Counted from the stretch's first letter, positions 16,587 to 24,793 are shown. The stretch is DNA of 38,554 nucleotides from Burkholderiales bacterium RIFOXYD12_FULL_59_19 (GCA_001771065.1 MESQ01000037.1:1-38554); one strand, 5' to 3'. Numbers and translations: made by a program. The notes: generated from the sequence alone by a model not told the origin.

Positions 16587-17345
16587 TCACTTGCAGTTGT
16601 TATGCAGCTTCCACTGTGCTTCGTGACCCATGGCTTTGGCGAAGTCCGGTACTTGGCAGCGCTCAATTTCTGCCGGGTCCACCGGCGCAGGGGGGAGGGC
16701 CGTGCTCACTTGAGGTACTTGAACCGGGTTTTGAATTCCCTTGCTATAAATCCATTGCGCAACGCCGCCGATCACAAGGGTGAACCCGGCCAGGATGAGC
16801 ACCTGAGCCAAGTTTGTGCGCGATTTTTGACCCGCAAGCATTTCGCACACAGCCCCCGGGCAGAGTTTGGCCTTTTCCTTGTTGAACTGGTTGTAAATTT
16901 TGCAGCCAAGGCAAATGCCAAATGCCGACTCGAAAAATAACAAGATAAGGCACAGCGCGCAAACCATGAGGTTGATGGGGCCAACCACGTTGTTGAGTAC
17001 CACCAGATACAGCATAGCCAACGCCAAGACAAATCCGATGGCCCAGGCAAACCGCTTTTGCGGCGCGCCCACATAGTCGGGCAATTGCGCGCGAACAAAC
17101 CATTGCCCAACAATCAAACTGGGGGCATAAAGTGGATTGATGAAAATGCGGATGGCAAAGTCCACCAGAAAAGCCACCACGAACACCCGTGTGGGTTGAA
17201 AGTTTCCCATGAGCCAAGCATTCATGAAACACACGATGGCCAAGAAAAACAAAATCCCGGCGCCGGCCCGCACAGCACGCTCGTTGAGAACCGGAACTTC
17301 ATACTCAGGCAATTTCTGCCCAAATTGAAAAATGGAATTTGTCAT
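16587..17345 (-). CDS. DUF4395-containing membrane protein
   Basis: A 252-aa protein with about four membrane helices (roughly residues 28-46, 50-70, 105-125, 128-150) and a fifth near 185-205. Characteristic pieces are NERAVRAGAG at the N-terminus, FAIRIFINPLYAPS, and a conserved Cys stretch FGICLGCKIY and PGAVCE. This fits DUF4395, which occurs with thioredoxins and permeases but has no assigned reaction. The C-terminal tail has ERCQVPDFAKAMGHE after a Pro-rich linker. It is first in the minus-strand module, divergent from the Crp-family regulator, with the TGAT-N4-ATCA site about 65 bases upstream. Confidence 0.75.
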   Translation of the reverse strand: MTNSIFQFGQKLPEYEVPVLNERAVRAGAGILFFLAIVCFMNAWLMGNFQPTRVFVVAFLVDFAIRIFINPLYAPSLIVGQWFVRAQLPDYVGAPQKRFAWAIGFVLALAMLYLVVLNNVVGPINLMVCALCLILLFFESAFGICLGCKIYNQFNKEKAKLCPGAVCEMLAGQKSRTNLAQVLILAGFTLVIGGVAQWIYSKGIQNPVQVPQVSTALPPAPVDPAEIERCQVPDFAKAMGHEAQWKLHNNCK

Positions 17346-17392
17346 GGTGCATCTCTGTATTTATCTGGGCTGGAGTATTTCTGAAACAGCCC

Positions 17393-18058
17393 ATGAAGTC
17401 ATATGATTGGTATCACATGACCAGAAACTTTACAGAACTTTATCCAACATTGGCCGCGCTGCTACCCACCGGCTTGCATGCCGTCTGTGTGAGCAACTTA
17501 CACGAGAAGGGTGATCGACTATTCACAACAGGCGACAAGCCTGCATACATGTTCTTTATCCGGAGTGGTGAAGTCGTTCTGGAACGTGTGGACGCGCAAG
17601 GTGGCTCGGTTGTTCTCCAGCGCACCAGGCAGGGTTTTATCGGTGAGGCCAGCCTCCAGTCGGACCGCTACCACTGTGATGGCAAGGTCATCGCCACCGC
17701 TGAAATCATCCAGGTACCCATTGGACAGATTCGCGCTGCCATGGATCACGATTCTGCGTTTGCGAGTCGCTGGGTTGGCATGTTGAGCCGGGAGGTCAAA
17801 CGCTTGCGATTGCAGTGCGAGCGCTTATCTTTGAATAAAGTCCGGGACCGTCTGCTTCACCTGCTTGAAACCGAGGGTCAAAACGGCAAATATCCCTTGG
17901 GGTCTGGCTTGAAATCTTTGGCTGGAGAATTGGGTGTTACACACGAAGCCTTGTATCGCTGTGTGGCAGCGATGGAAAGAAATAAGGTCCTCACCCGGGA
18001 TGATGTGTACTTGAAGTTTTTGACATATGAGAATAACCAAAAATCCAGATCAGCATAA
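17393..18058 (+). CDS. Crp/Fnr-family transcriptional regulator
   Basis: A 221-aa regulator with an N-terminal cNMP-binding-like beta-roll (KGDRLFTTGDKPAYMFFIRSGEV, then GFIGEASLQ) and a C-terminal winged helix (about residues 165-210) reading LAGELGVTHEALYRCVAAME. It lacks the N-terminal cysteine cluster of Fnr and the exact cAMP cassette of Crp, so the effector is unknown. ATG 17393 is chosen; ATG 17417 is an alternative, since neither has a good ribosome site. It is divergent from the DUF4395/permease module and is followed by a SigZ-like sigma gene, so it probably controls this redox/permease cluster. Confidence 0.82.
   Translation: MKSYDWYHMTRNFTELYPTLAALLPTGLHAVCVSNLHEKGDRLFTTGDKPAYMFFIRSGEVVLERVDAQGGSVVLQRTRQGFIGEASLQSDRYHCDGKVIATAEIIQVPIGQIRAAMDHDSAFASRWVGMLSREVKRLRLQCERLSLNKVRDRLLHLLETEGQNGKYPLGSGLKSLAGELGVTHEALYRCVAAMERNKVLTRDDVYLKFLTYENNQKSRSA
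17404..17415. promoter_or_regulatory. TGAT-TGGT-ATCA palindrome, candidate Crp/Fnr-family site
   Basis: TGAT and ATCA arms separated by four bases match the core of Fnr-type binding sites. The site is about 65 bases upstream of the DUF4395 start and overlaps the beginning of the regulator gene, so it could serve activation of the minus-strand module and autoregulation. Direct evidence is the sequence match only. Confidence 0.45.
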
Positions 18059-18087
18059 ATCGGACCTGTTCGAACTCCGGCAACGCT

Positions 18088-18101
18088 TCTGACATGTCAG
18101 A
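18088..18101. promoter_or_regulatory. Perfect 14-bp palindrome before the sigma factor gene
   Basis: TCTGACATGTCAGA is identical to its reverse complement. It lies 30 bases after the Crp-family gene and about 60 bases before the preferred sigma start at 18163. An alternative ATG of the sigma frame sits in its centre. A symmetric operator is the simplest reading. Confidence 0.4.
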
Positions 18102-18162
18102 CCTTGGAAGTTTCTTTACATCATCAAACGATGACTCGAAACAATTTTTGAAACAGGAAATC

Positions 18163-18696
18163 ATGAACTGCCTCACCACCGCCTGGACCCTGCATGCCAC
18201 TGAACTGCGCGGCTGGCTGCGCCACCGCGTGGGCAACCCGGCGCTGGCCGACGACCTGCTGCAAGACCTTTTCTTGAAGGCCTTGCGCCAGGGCGAGCGG
18301 TTTTGTGACCTGCATAACGCGCGTGCCTGGCTGTTTGAAGTGGCACGCAACCTGCTGGCAGATCACCTGCGCGTGTCGCACCATATGGTCGAACTCCCCG
18401 ACGACTTGACGGCGCAAACAGACGATACCGACACCGTCGATACCCTGACCGCCTGCCTGCCGCGAGTGCTCTCGGAGCTGAGCCCGGAAGACCGTGAAGC
18501 CATCACCCTGTGCGACCTGCAAGGCATGGCACAAGCCGACTTTGCCCGCGCCACGGGTTTGAGCCTGAGCGCTGCCAAGTCACGCGTGCAGCGCGCCCGG
18601 GTCCGGCTGCGCGCACACATGAGCCAGGCTTGCCAGGTGCAAATGGATGCGGGCGGACGGGTGAGCGACTTTGTGCCGCGTGCTTTGGTCGAATAG
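18163..18696 (+). CDS. ECF-type sigma factor, SigZ-like
   Basis: A 177-aa sigma-70 family protein with region 2 (LADDLLQDLFLKALR, then ARAWLFEVARNLLADHLR) and region 4 (LSPEDREAITLCDLQGMAQADFA and LSAAKSRVQRARVRL). The C-terminal extension ending GRVSDFVPRALVE resembles SigZ-type factors, which often have Cys residues there and lack an adjacent anti-sigma gene; here one Cys (QACQVQ) is present. ATG 18163 has AGGA just upstream; the frame is open to ATG 18094. It lies between a Crp-family regulator and a permease/thioredoxin operon, its likely targets. Confidence 0.83.
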   Translation: MNCLTTAWTLHATELRGWLRHRVGNPALADDLLQDLFLKALRQGERFCDLHNARAWLFEVARNLLADHLRVSHHMVELPDDLTAQTDDTDTVDTLTACLPRVLSELSPEDREAITLCDLQGMAQADFARATGLSLSAAKSRVQRARVRLRAHMSQACQVQMDAGGRVSDFVPRALVE

Positions 18697-19102
18697 GTTT
18701 GATTGCCCAACAGCTCAGCGACGGGCGAAGGGATCAACCCATTAGCGTCATCACCACCGAGCGGTTTCACAAACCACTGAATCAGTTCTTATTGATTACA
18801 AAACCAATAGATTCAGCCCTATTCAGTACCACTATGCCCAAAGTCATGCTTAAAGCCAAACCCAAAGCAATGACTATTGTTTGCTCGGATGACGAATTGC
18901 TGGGCAACGACGAGGGCATTCACTGGTCACAATATTTCGGTTGTCGGCTTGCTGACGGGACGGCCATCCATTGATGGCTAAAAACGCATTGGTCTAAGTC
19001 ACGGCGCTGCACCTGCGCCAGCATGGCCATTGTCCACGTGTAATAACGCAAAAATTATCCAGTTCCCTGCGTCTTTTTGCCCGCTCTGCCGTCTCCAACG
19101 GC
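18697..19102. other. Intergenic region of 406 bases with a hairpin and a short open frame
   Basis: No recognised gene. An inverted repeat pairs CTGAATC (18777-18783) with GATTCAG (18810-18816), with inner arms TATTG and CAATA. A short open frame from ATG 18834 to 18974 (46 codons: Lys-rich start, then CSDDELLGNDEGIHW) is of unknown reality. At 19088-19102 GCCGT and ACGGC form a hairpin that touches the permease ATG. The promoter of the permease operon, perhaps recognised by the SigZ-like factor, should lie here, but I could not identify its boxes. Confidence 0.4.
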
Positions 19103-20149
19103 ATGAACACCCTGACCGCCTCCCGCACATCCTGGCCCACGCGCCAACCTATCCTGTTTCTGATACTGGCTGCCTTGGCCTGGCTGGCGCTTTACAACAC
19201 ACTCATCCCGGCCTCTGAAGCACTGGTGGCAGCACTGCCGGTAGACCGCGCCAGCCACCTTGGTGGTGCGCTGCAGTTTTTCTTTTATGACACACCCAAG
19301 GTATTGCTGCTGCTGACGGCCGTGGTGTTTGTCATGGGCATGGTCAACAGCTACTTCACGCCGGAGCGCACCCGTGCCCTGCTGGCCGGGCGCAGCGAGG
19401 GTGCGGCCAACGTGATGGCAGCGAGCCTGGGCATCGTGACCCCGTTTTGCTCCTGTTCGGCGGTGCCGCTGTTCATTGGTTTTGTACAGGCGGGTGTGCC
19501 GCTGGGGGTGACGTTTTCGTTCCTGATCTCGGCGCCGATGGTCAACGAGGTGGCGCTGACGCTGCTGTTTGGCATGTTTGGCTGGAAAGTGGCGCTGCTT
19601 TACCTGGGCCTGGGTTTGACTGTGGCCATCGTCGCGGGCTGGGTCATTGGCCGCCTCAAAATGGAAGCGCATCTGGAAGACTGGGTGCGCGACATGCCAA
19701 AGATGTCAGCCGATTTTGAAGCCACGGGCATGATGCTGGGCGAGCGTATCGAGGGCGGTTTTCAGGCCGTGCGGGAAATTGTCGGCAAGGTCTGGCCCTA
19801 CATTTTGGTCGGCATTGCGCTGGGTGGGCTGATCCACGGCTATGTGCCCGAGGACTTCATGGCCAGCTTCATGGGCAAGGAAGCCTGGTGGAGCGTGCCA
19901 CTGGCGGTGGTGATGGGTGTGCCGATGTACACCAACGCCGCTGGCGTGATCCCGATCGTGCAGGCCCTGCTGGCCAAGGGCGCCGCTTTAGGCACGGTGC
20001 TGGCCTTCATGATGAGCGTGATTGCCCTGTCCTTGCCCGAGATGATCATTTTGCGCAAGGTACTGAAAGTACGGTTGATCGCCACTTTTGTCGCAGTCGT
20101 CGCCAGCGGCATCCTGCTGGTCGGCTTTGTCTTTAACGCCGTGTTATGA
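19103..20149 (+). CDS. COG0701 (ArsP-like) permease, intact
   Basis: A 348-aa membrane protein with about eight helices. The diagnostic motif TPFCSCSAVPLF (C116, C118) and SAPMVNEVAL are in the first half; the second half has GVPMYTNAAGVIPIVQ and SLPEMIILRKVLK. In ArsP proteins the conserved cysteines are involved in binding trivalent organoarsenicals; the substrate here could be another thiophile. Distinct in length and sequence from the broken permease at 15060-16429. ATG 19103 lacks a ribosome site and abuts a small hairpin. A mini-thioredoxin, a membrane thioredoxin and a CcdA-like protein follow on the same strand. Confidence 0.85.
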   Translation: MNTLTASRTSWPTRQPILFLILAALAWLALYNTLIPASEALVAALPVDRASHLGGALQFFFYDTPKVLLLLTAVVFVMGMVNSYFTPERTRALLAGRSEGAANVMAASLGIVTPFCSCSAVPLFIGFVQAGVPLGVTFSFLISAPMVNEVALTLLFGMFGWKVALLYLGLGLTVAIVAGWVIGRLKMEAHLEDWVRDMPKMSADFEATGMMLGERIEGGFQAVREIVGKVWPYILVGIALGGLIHGYVPEDFMASFMGKEAWWSVPLAVVMGVPMYTNAAGVIPIVQALLAKGAALGTVLAFMMSVIALSLPEMIILRKVLKVRLIATFVAVVASGILLVGFVFNAVL

Positions 20150-20205
20150 CACAAGGCGATCCCGCCTCACCCCCGATTTATTCACATCAACCTCAAGGAA
20201 CTCAC

Positions 20206-20439
20206 ATGGACATCAAAGTACTCGGCACCGGTTGTGCCAACTGCAAGACCACCATTGCGCTGATCGACCAAATAGCCCGGGCCAAGGGGGTTGCCGTTAC
20301 CCTGACCAAGGTCGAAGAATTGCGCGACATCATGGGTTATGGCGTGATAAGCACACCCGGCGTGGTCATTAATGGCAAGGTGGTGCACGCCGGGGGGGTG
20401 CCCAGCCGCGACAAGATCGAACAATGGCTGGCCGCGTGA
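20206..20439 (+). CDS. Small redox-active disulfide protein (mini-thioredoxin), copy B
   Basis: A 77-aa thioredoxin-like protein with active site GTGCANCK (C10, C13) and cis-proline segment ISTPGVVING. It is closely similar in plan to copy A (CANC, then IM.Y..ISTPG or LLSTPG, then a terminal .QWL). ATG 20206 follows AAGGA by six bases; the frame is open further upstream but without conserved residues. It directly follows the intact permease and precedes a membrane-anchored thioredoxin, so a thiol relay through the permease is plausible. Cytoplasmic, no signal. Confidence 0.87.
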   Translation: MDIKVLGTGCANCKTTIALIDQIARAKGVAVTLTKVEELRDIMGYGVISTPGVVINGKVVHAGGVPSRDKIEQWLAA

Positions 20440-20499
20440 ACCGCGCTGACTTTCTGACGGCCTTTGACCCTGCACCTTTGCTGAGGTGAAAGCCGCGCC

Positions 20500-21021
20500 A
20501 TGCCAAAAGAATCTTTGCCACCTGTCCGTTTTTCAAACGGCAAACCAACGCCCTGGTGGCGTAACCCAGCCAGCGTATCGCTCTGGGTGACCGCTGTGGC
20601 GGCCATCGTGCTGGGCGGCTGGGTTTATCAAGCGCAAAGCCCACCGACGCCATCCAACGCGCATGGGCAAGCGGGTGAAGTTGGGCCTGATGCCGTTCAA
20701 TTGGTGCTGCAAGCTGGCAAACCGACTATTGTTGAATTTGGCGCCAACAACTGCGTGAGCTGCCGCGAGATGAAGCCCATTTTGTACGCGCTCGCACAAG
20801 ACCCGCGCATTGCCGTGGCCGATGTGGACATCCTGAAGGAGCGCGCCTACATCAGCAAGTACCAGATTCACCTGATGCCCACGCAGGTGTTCTACAACGC
20901 CCAGGGTGTTGAGACCGGGCGCCACATGGGCAAGATCAGCGCCGAAGACATTCTGACGCAGCTTGGCATGGCACAACCCGGCGCTGTATCAAGCTCTGTC
21001 ACACCGAAGGCAGCGCTGTGA
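20500..21021 (+). CDS. Membrane-anchored periplasmic thioredoxin-like protein
   Basis: A 173-aa protein with a single N-terminal membrane helix (about residues 27-46) and a periplasmic thioredoxin fold: TIVEFGANNCVSCREMKP has the active-site pair C85/C88, and LMPTQVFY supplies the cis-proline. It resembles the DsbD C-terminal domain or TlpA-type reductants. The stop overlaps the GTG start of the CcdA-like gene, so the two are made together; CcdA would pass electrons from cytoplasmic thioredoxin to this domain. It may keep cysteines of the neighbouring permease, or its substrate, reduced. Confidence 0.86.
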   Translation: MPKESLPPVRFSNGKPTPWWRNPASVSLWVTAVAAIVLGGWVYQAQSPPTPSNAHGQAGEVGPDAVQLVLQAGKPTIVEFGANNCVSCREMKPILYALAQDPRIAVADVDILKERAYISKYQIHLMPTQVFYNAQGVETGRHMGKISAEDILTQLGMAQPGAVSSSVTPKAAL

Positions 21022-21707
21022 CCGGGTTGGAGGGCCTGGCTGCCGCATTTGCTGGCGGGGTGCTGACGTCAGCCTCACCCTGTGTGCTGGCGGCCGTGCC
21101 GGTGGCAGTGGGTTTTGTCGGTGGCCATGCCAACAGCCCACGCCGCGCCTGGACACTGTCGCTGGCCTTTGTAGCGGGCATGAACATCGCCCTGCTGATG
21201 ATGGGTCTGGCGGCAGCTCGGCTGGGTCTGATGATGGGCACCCTGCCCGGTCCATGGCTGGTGGTGGCGGGTGGGGTGGTGATGGGCCTGGCGGCGTGGC
21301 TCTGGCACGCGTGTAGTTCTTGCAGCATTGGCTTGCCCAGTGCCTGGCAAAAGTACCTGGCGCGCTCGGGGCTCTGGGGTGCAGTGATGCTGGGCGCCTT
21401 GATTGGCACGGTGATGAGCCCCTGCGCCACACCGGCGCTGGGTGCGGCGCTCGCCATTGCCAGTTCGGGTGCCGCATTGGGCGCTTCGATGGCGTGGGGT
21501 GCGACGCTGCTGCTGGCCTATGGCATTGGACACAGCGCCTTGTTGCTGCTGGCCGGTGCCATGCCATCTGCGGCCAGCGCACTCATCATCCATTTTTCAC
21601 GCTGGGACGCATGGCTACCGGGCAGGCGCACGTTTGCGGCTGTGATGCTACTGGCAGGCCTGTGGTGGGTGACACAGGGGCTGGGCATGAACCTGGCCCT
21701 TGCTTGA
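21018..21707 (+). CDS. CcdA/DsbD-like transmembrane thiol-electron carrier
   Basis: A 229-aa membrane protein with six predicted helices. The two redox cysteines are in SPCVLA (C22) and SPCATPALG (C136), the paired Pro-Cys motifs of CcdA and of the DsbD central domain, which move electrons from cytoplasmic thioredoxin to periplasmic thiols. A further CSSC near residue 96 is unusual. GTG 21018 overlaps the stop of the membrane thioredoxin. It is the last gene of the permease/redox operon. No cytochrome c biogenesis genes are nearby, so a dedicated role in this cluster is more likely than haem maturation. Confidence 0.85.
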   Translation: MTGLEGLAAAFAGGVLTSASPCVLAAVPVAVGFVGGHANSPRRAWTLSLAFVAGMNIALLMMGLAAARLGLMMGTLPGPWLVVAGGVVMGLAAWLWHACSSCSIGLPSAWQKYLARSGLWGAVMLGALIGTVMSPCATPALGAALAIASSGAALGASMAWGATLLLAYGIGHSALLLLAGAMPSAASALIIHFSRWDAWLPGRRTFAAVMLLAGLWWVTQGLGMNLALA

Positions 21708-21811
21708 AGTTGCTCAGGATTCGAGTGTATCGAACACCGGCTCGGCATGGTCAATGGTCCTGGTCGCCAACACCAGATATCATCAATCGGCAAGCCCTGT
21801 GGCAGAGCGTT
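21708..21811. other. Short intergenic stretch
   Basis: About 100 bases between the CcdA-like gene and the SGNH remnant. I see no gene, clear terminator or repeat in it. Confidence 0.4.
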
Positions 21812-22126
21812 TCAAACCTCGATCCTGACGGGTTGATCCATTTCCCGGATCCTGGCAGCCAGACAGCCAGCCAGGGTCGAGTGGGCAGCTTCATCAAGGT
21901 GCACCCCGTCATCCGCCATCGACTGCAAGGTATCAACTAACCTGGCCAATCCTCGGGCCGTCGACCCTGTTTGGTCGCGGTGGCGCCTCTTCATGTCGTT
22001 GCCCCGAGCATCAGAATCAGCATGTCCACCGTCATCGCCGCCGGTTTCCTGTTCGCGCGCTACACCCAACAACGCGCCTCCATTCCTGCCTAAAACCCGT
22101 TTTTTGAAATAGCACCTTGCCCGCAA
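21812..22126 (-). pseudogene. Remnant of an SGNH/GDSL-type hydrolase gene
   Basis: On the minus strand, VDMLILMLG (22029-22003) runs into NDMKRR (from 22000) only if one base is added near 22001: exactly the block III motif LGxND of SGNH arylesterases split by a deletion. After GLARLVDTLQ the frame jumps to MADDGVHLDEAAH, the catalytic Asp-His block near the C-terminus, so roughly 60-80 residues of the middle are missing. The N-terminal GDS block is not found. The pieces end at TGA 21812. This is a decayed gene next to the signalling pair, perhaps damaged when that pair arrived. Confidence 0.6.
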
Positions 22127-22171
22127 GCCAATAGATTCGCGCTTCTCCTGCGGCTGTACGAATTAGATCGC

Positions 22172-24778
22172 CTATTGGCGCGCCTTCCCGTGATGCTCTG
22201 CTTTTTGAATGAACTCTTTCAGGTAAATCTCAAACTGTTCTGCGGGTAGCGGTTTGCTGAATAAATAGCCTTGGATTTCATGGCAGCCGTGCGTGCGCAG
22301 GAAGTCGAGTTGGCCTTCTGTTTCCACGCCTTCCGCGATGGTTTTCAGGCCGAGGCCGTCGGCCATGTTGATGATGGCGATGACGATGGCTTTGTCGTCG
22401 GGGTCGTCGGAGATGTCACGCACAAAGGATTGGTCTATTTTTAATTTGTTAACCTTGAACCGCTTCAGATAGCTGAGCGAGGAATAACCCGTGCCGAAAT
22501 CGTCGATAGAAATACGCACGCCGCGTGCGTGCAGTTGGTCCATCACGGCGATGGCTTCTTGCGGGCTGGACATGGCGACGGCTTCGGTCAGTTCCAGTTC
22601 CAGATACTGGTGGGGCAGGTTCACTTCGTCCAGGATGCTGCTGACCAGTTCGGGCAGGTTGGGATGGCGGAATTGCGCGGCGGAGAGGTTGACGGCCATC
22701 ATCATGGGCTGCAGACCTTGGTCGATCCACATTTTGAGTTGTTTCACCGCCGTGCGCATCACCCATTCGCCGATTTGGTTGATCTGGCCGCTTTCTTCGG
22801 CCAGCGGGATAAATTCGGCGGGGGAGATCATGCCCAGTTCGGGATGTTGCCAGCGCAGCAGTGCTTCACAGCCGAGGACGCAGTTTTGCTGCAAATCAAT
22901 TTGTGGCTGGTAATGCAAATGGAGTTGCTCGCGCACCAGCGCATGGCGCAGCGCGTTGCTCAGGATGAGGGTGCGCCGGGCGTTGCTCTGCATCTGCGGG
23001 GTGAAGAAACGGAAATCGTTGCGGCTGCCTTGTTTGACACGGTACATGGCGGTATCTGCGTTTTTCAGCAGAACTTCAAAGTCTTCGCCGTCGTTGGGGT
23101 AAATGGCGATGCCAATGGACGGGGTGATGGACAACTCCTGTCCTTCGATCAGGTAGGGTTGGGATACAACCTCGATCAAAGTGCTGCACAAACGGGCTGC
23201 ACCTTCTTCGTTTACGCCGGGCACGATCAGGATGAACTCGTCGCCGCCCTGGCGCGACACGGTGTCTTCTTCGTGGATGGCCGCGCGCAGGCACTTGGAA
23301 ACTTCCAACAACAACTGGTCGCCGAAGGAGTAGCCCAAGGTGTCGTTGATATTCTTGAAATGGTCCAGGTCGAGATACATCAAGGCCAGTTGTTTGCCAC
23401 CACGCAGGCTCTGGCCGACGGCATGCTGAAACCGCTCCATCAACTCGGCGCGATTGGGCAGGCCCGTGAGCTGGTCGAAATTGGACAAGAAGCGAATGCG
23501 TTCTTCGGCTTTCTTCCGTTCGTTGATGTTGCGTGCAACGCCAAGAATTTCGACGCGCCCCGAGCGTTCGTTCAAATGAAAATCGCTGACAATTTCAGTC
23601 CACACCCGGCTGTTGTCTTTGCAGGTCAGTTCGACTTCTTCGATGTGGAATTGCTCGATATATTTTTGACCCGTGCGGAATTTTTCCAGATTCTTACAGT
23701 ACAGGACTTTTAGATCGGCGGCTTTTTCGGCGGGGATATAAGCGTCGATGGGGTGGGACATGACATCTTCCGGCGTAAACCCGTTGAGCTTGAAGATGGA
23801 CGGGCTGACGTACAGGAAACGCAAGGTATCCGCGTCCACTGCCCAGATCACGTCGTTGATGCTTTCGGTCAGCACCCGGTATTTTTCGCGGCTTTCCTGC
23901 AATTCCAGATTCGCTTCACGCAACGAGACCGTGCGCTGTTCGACCTGTTGCTCGAAGTAACGGTGCAGCAGGCTGAGTTCGAGGTGCGTGTGGACACGGG
24001 CGCGCACTTCGTCGATATCGAACGGCTTGGTGATGTAATCCGCCGCGCCGATGGAAAAGGCTTTGACCTTGTCCACGATGTTATCCACCACGCTCACAAA
24101 AATAATCGGGATGCGGTTGCCTTCGGGGGAAGCCTTGATGCGGCGACACACTTCGTAACCGTCCATCTCCGGCATCATGATGTCCAGCAAAATCAAATCC
24201 GGCGGGGAAGTGCCCTGCACCAGATCAATGGCTTTTTGCCCGTTGTTGGCGACGATGATGCGGTATTGGTCGGTCAGCACACTGATGAGTTCGTGGATGT
24301 TTTCCGGCACATCGTCCACCACCAGAATGCAGGGCGCGGCGCTTTGTTTGCCGCCAATCTGCGCCGTGGGCAGGCTGGGTTTTCTGCGGTAACGGTGTAG
24401 TTCGAGCTGGGTCAGCACACGCAATTTGAGCAAATCGGGGTTGACCGGTTTGGTGATGTAATCGGCCGCGCCCATTTTCAAACCCTTGGCTTCATCCGAC
24501 AGTTCCGACAAAGCGGTGACGAAAATGACCGGAATCTCCGCCGTGACCGGTTCGGCTTTGAGTTGGTGCAACACCTGGTAACCGTCCATGCCCGGCATCT
24601 TGATGTCGAGCAAAATCAGGTCGGGATGCGGCGCGCGCGCGGCCAGCCCCAGCGCCTTTTCGCCGCTGGTGGCCGCGATGACAGCATATTTGTCGCGCAG
24701 GATATTCATCATCACGTGCAGGTTCTCGTTGACATCGTCAACGATGAGAATTTTGGGTTTATTGCTGTTTTCTTCCAT
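22172..24778 (-). CDS. Response regulator with REC-REC-PAS-GGDEF-EAL domains
   Basis: An 868-aa cytoplasmic protein. Two receiver domains (about 9-125 and 150-265) each keep the phospho-Asp in LILLDIKMPGMDG and LILLDIMMPEMDG. A PAS domain (about 297-410) leads to a GGDEF domain with the intact motif GGDEF (511-515) and an EAL domain with CEALLRW (E638) and DDFGTGYSSL. Both diguanylate cyclase and c-di-GMP phosphodiesterase sites look functional. It follows the hybrid kinase by 15 bases, so phosphotransfer from its HPt domain is likely. It converts an extracellular ligand signal into c-di-GMP change. Confidence 0.93.
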   Translation of the reverse strand: MEENSNKPKILIVDDVNENLHVMMNILRDKYAVIAATSGEKALGLAARAPHPDLILLDIKMPGMDGYQVLHQLKAEPVTAEIPVIFVTALSELSDEAKGLKMGAADYITKPVNPDLLKLRVLTQLELHRYRRKPSLPTAQIGGKQSAAPCILVVDDVPENIHELISVLTDQYRIIVANNGQKAIDLVQGTSPPDLILLDIMMPEMDGYEVCRRIKASPEGNRIPIIFVSVVDNIVDKVKAFSIGAADYITKPFDIDEVRARVHTHLELSLLHRYFEQQVEQRTVSLREANLELQESREKYRVLTESINDVIWAVDADTLRFLYVSPSIFKLNGFTPEDVMSHPIDAYIPAEKAADLKVLYCKNLEKFRTGQKYIEQFHIEEVELTCKDNSRVWTEIVSDFHLNERSGRVEILGVARNINERKKAEERIRFLSNFDQLTGLPNRAELMERFQHAVGQSLRGGKQLALMYLDLDHFKNINDTLGYSFGDQLLLEVSKCLRAAIHEEDTVSRQGGDEFILIVPGVNEEGAARLCSTLIEVVSQPYLIEGQELSITPSIGIAIYPNDGEDFEVLLKNADTAMYRVKQGSRNDFRFFTPQMQSNARRTLILSNALRHALVREQLHLHYQPQIDLQQNCVLGCEALLRWQHPELGMISPAEFIPLAEESGQINQIGEWVMRTAVKQLKMWIDQGLQPMMMAVNLSAAQFRHPNLPELVSSILDEVNLPHQYLELELTEAVAMSSPQEAIAVMDQLHARGVRISIDDFGTGYSSLSYLKRFKVNKLKIDQSFVRDISDDPDDKAIVIAIINMADGLGLKTIAEGVETEGQLDFLRTHGCHEIQGYLFSKPLPAEQFEIYLKEFIQKAEHHGKARQ

Positions 24779-24793
24779 TTTGGGCCTCCCCGG

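Noticed and set aside
19447..19719. Overlapping open frames inside the intact permease gene
   Set aside because: Out of frame with a strongly conserved membrane protein; no independent support.
22022..22092. Short plus-strand open frame starting MSTVIAAGFLFARY
   Set aside because: It lies opposite the SGNH remnant, has no ribosome site and no known match.
22529..23713. 394-codon plus-strand open frame opposite the GGDEF-EAL gene
   Set aside because: Antisense shadow of a clearly conserved gene; no recognisable domain in its translation.
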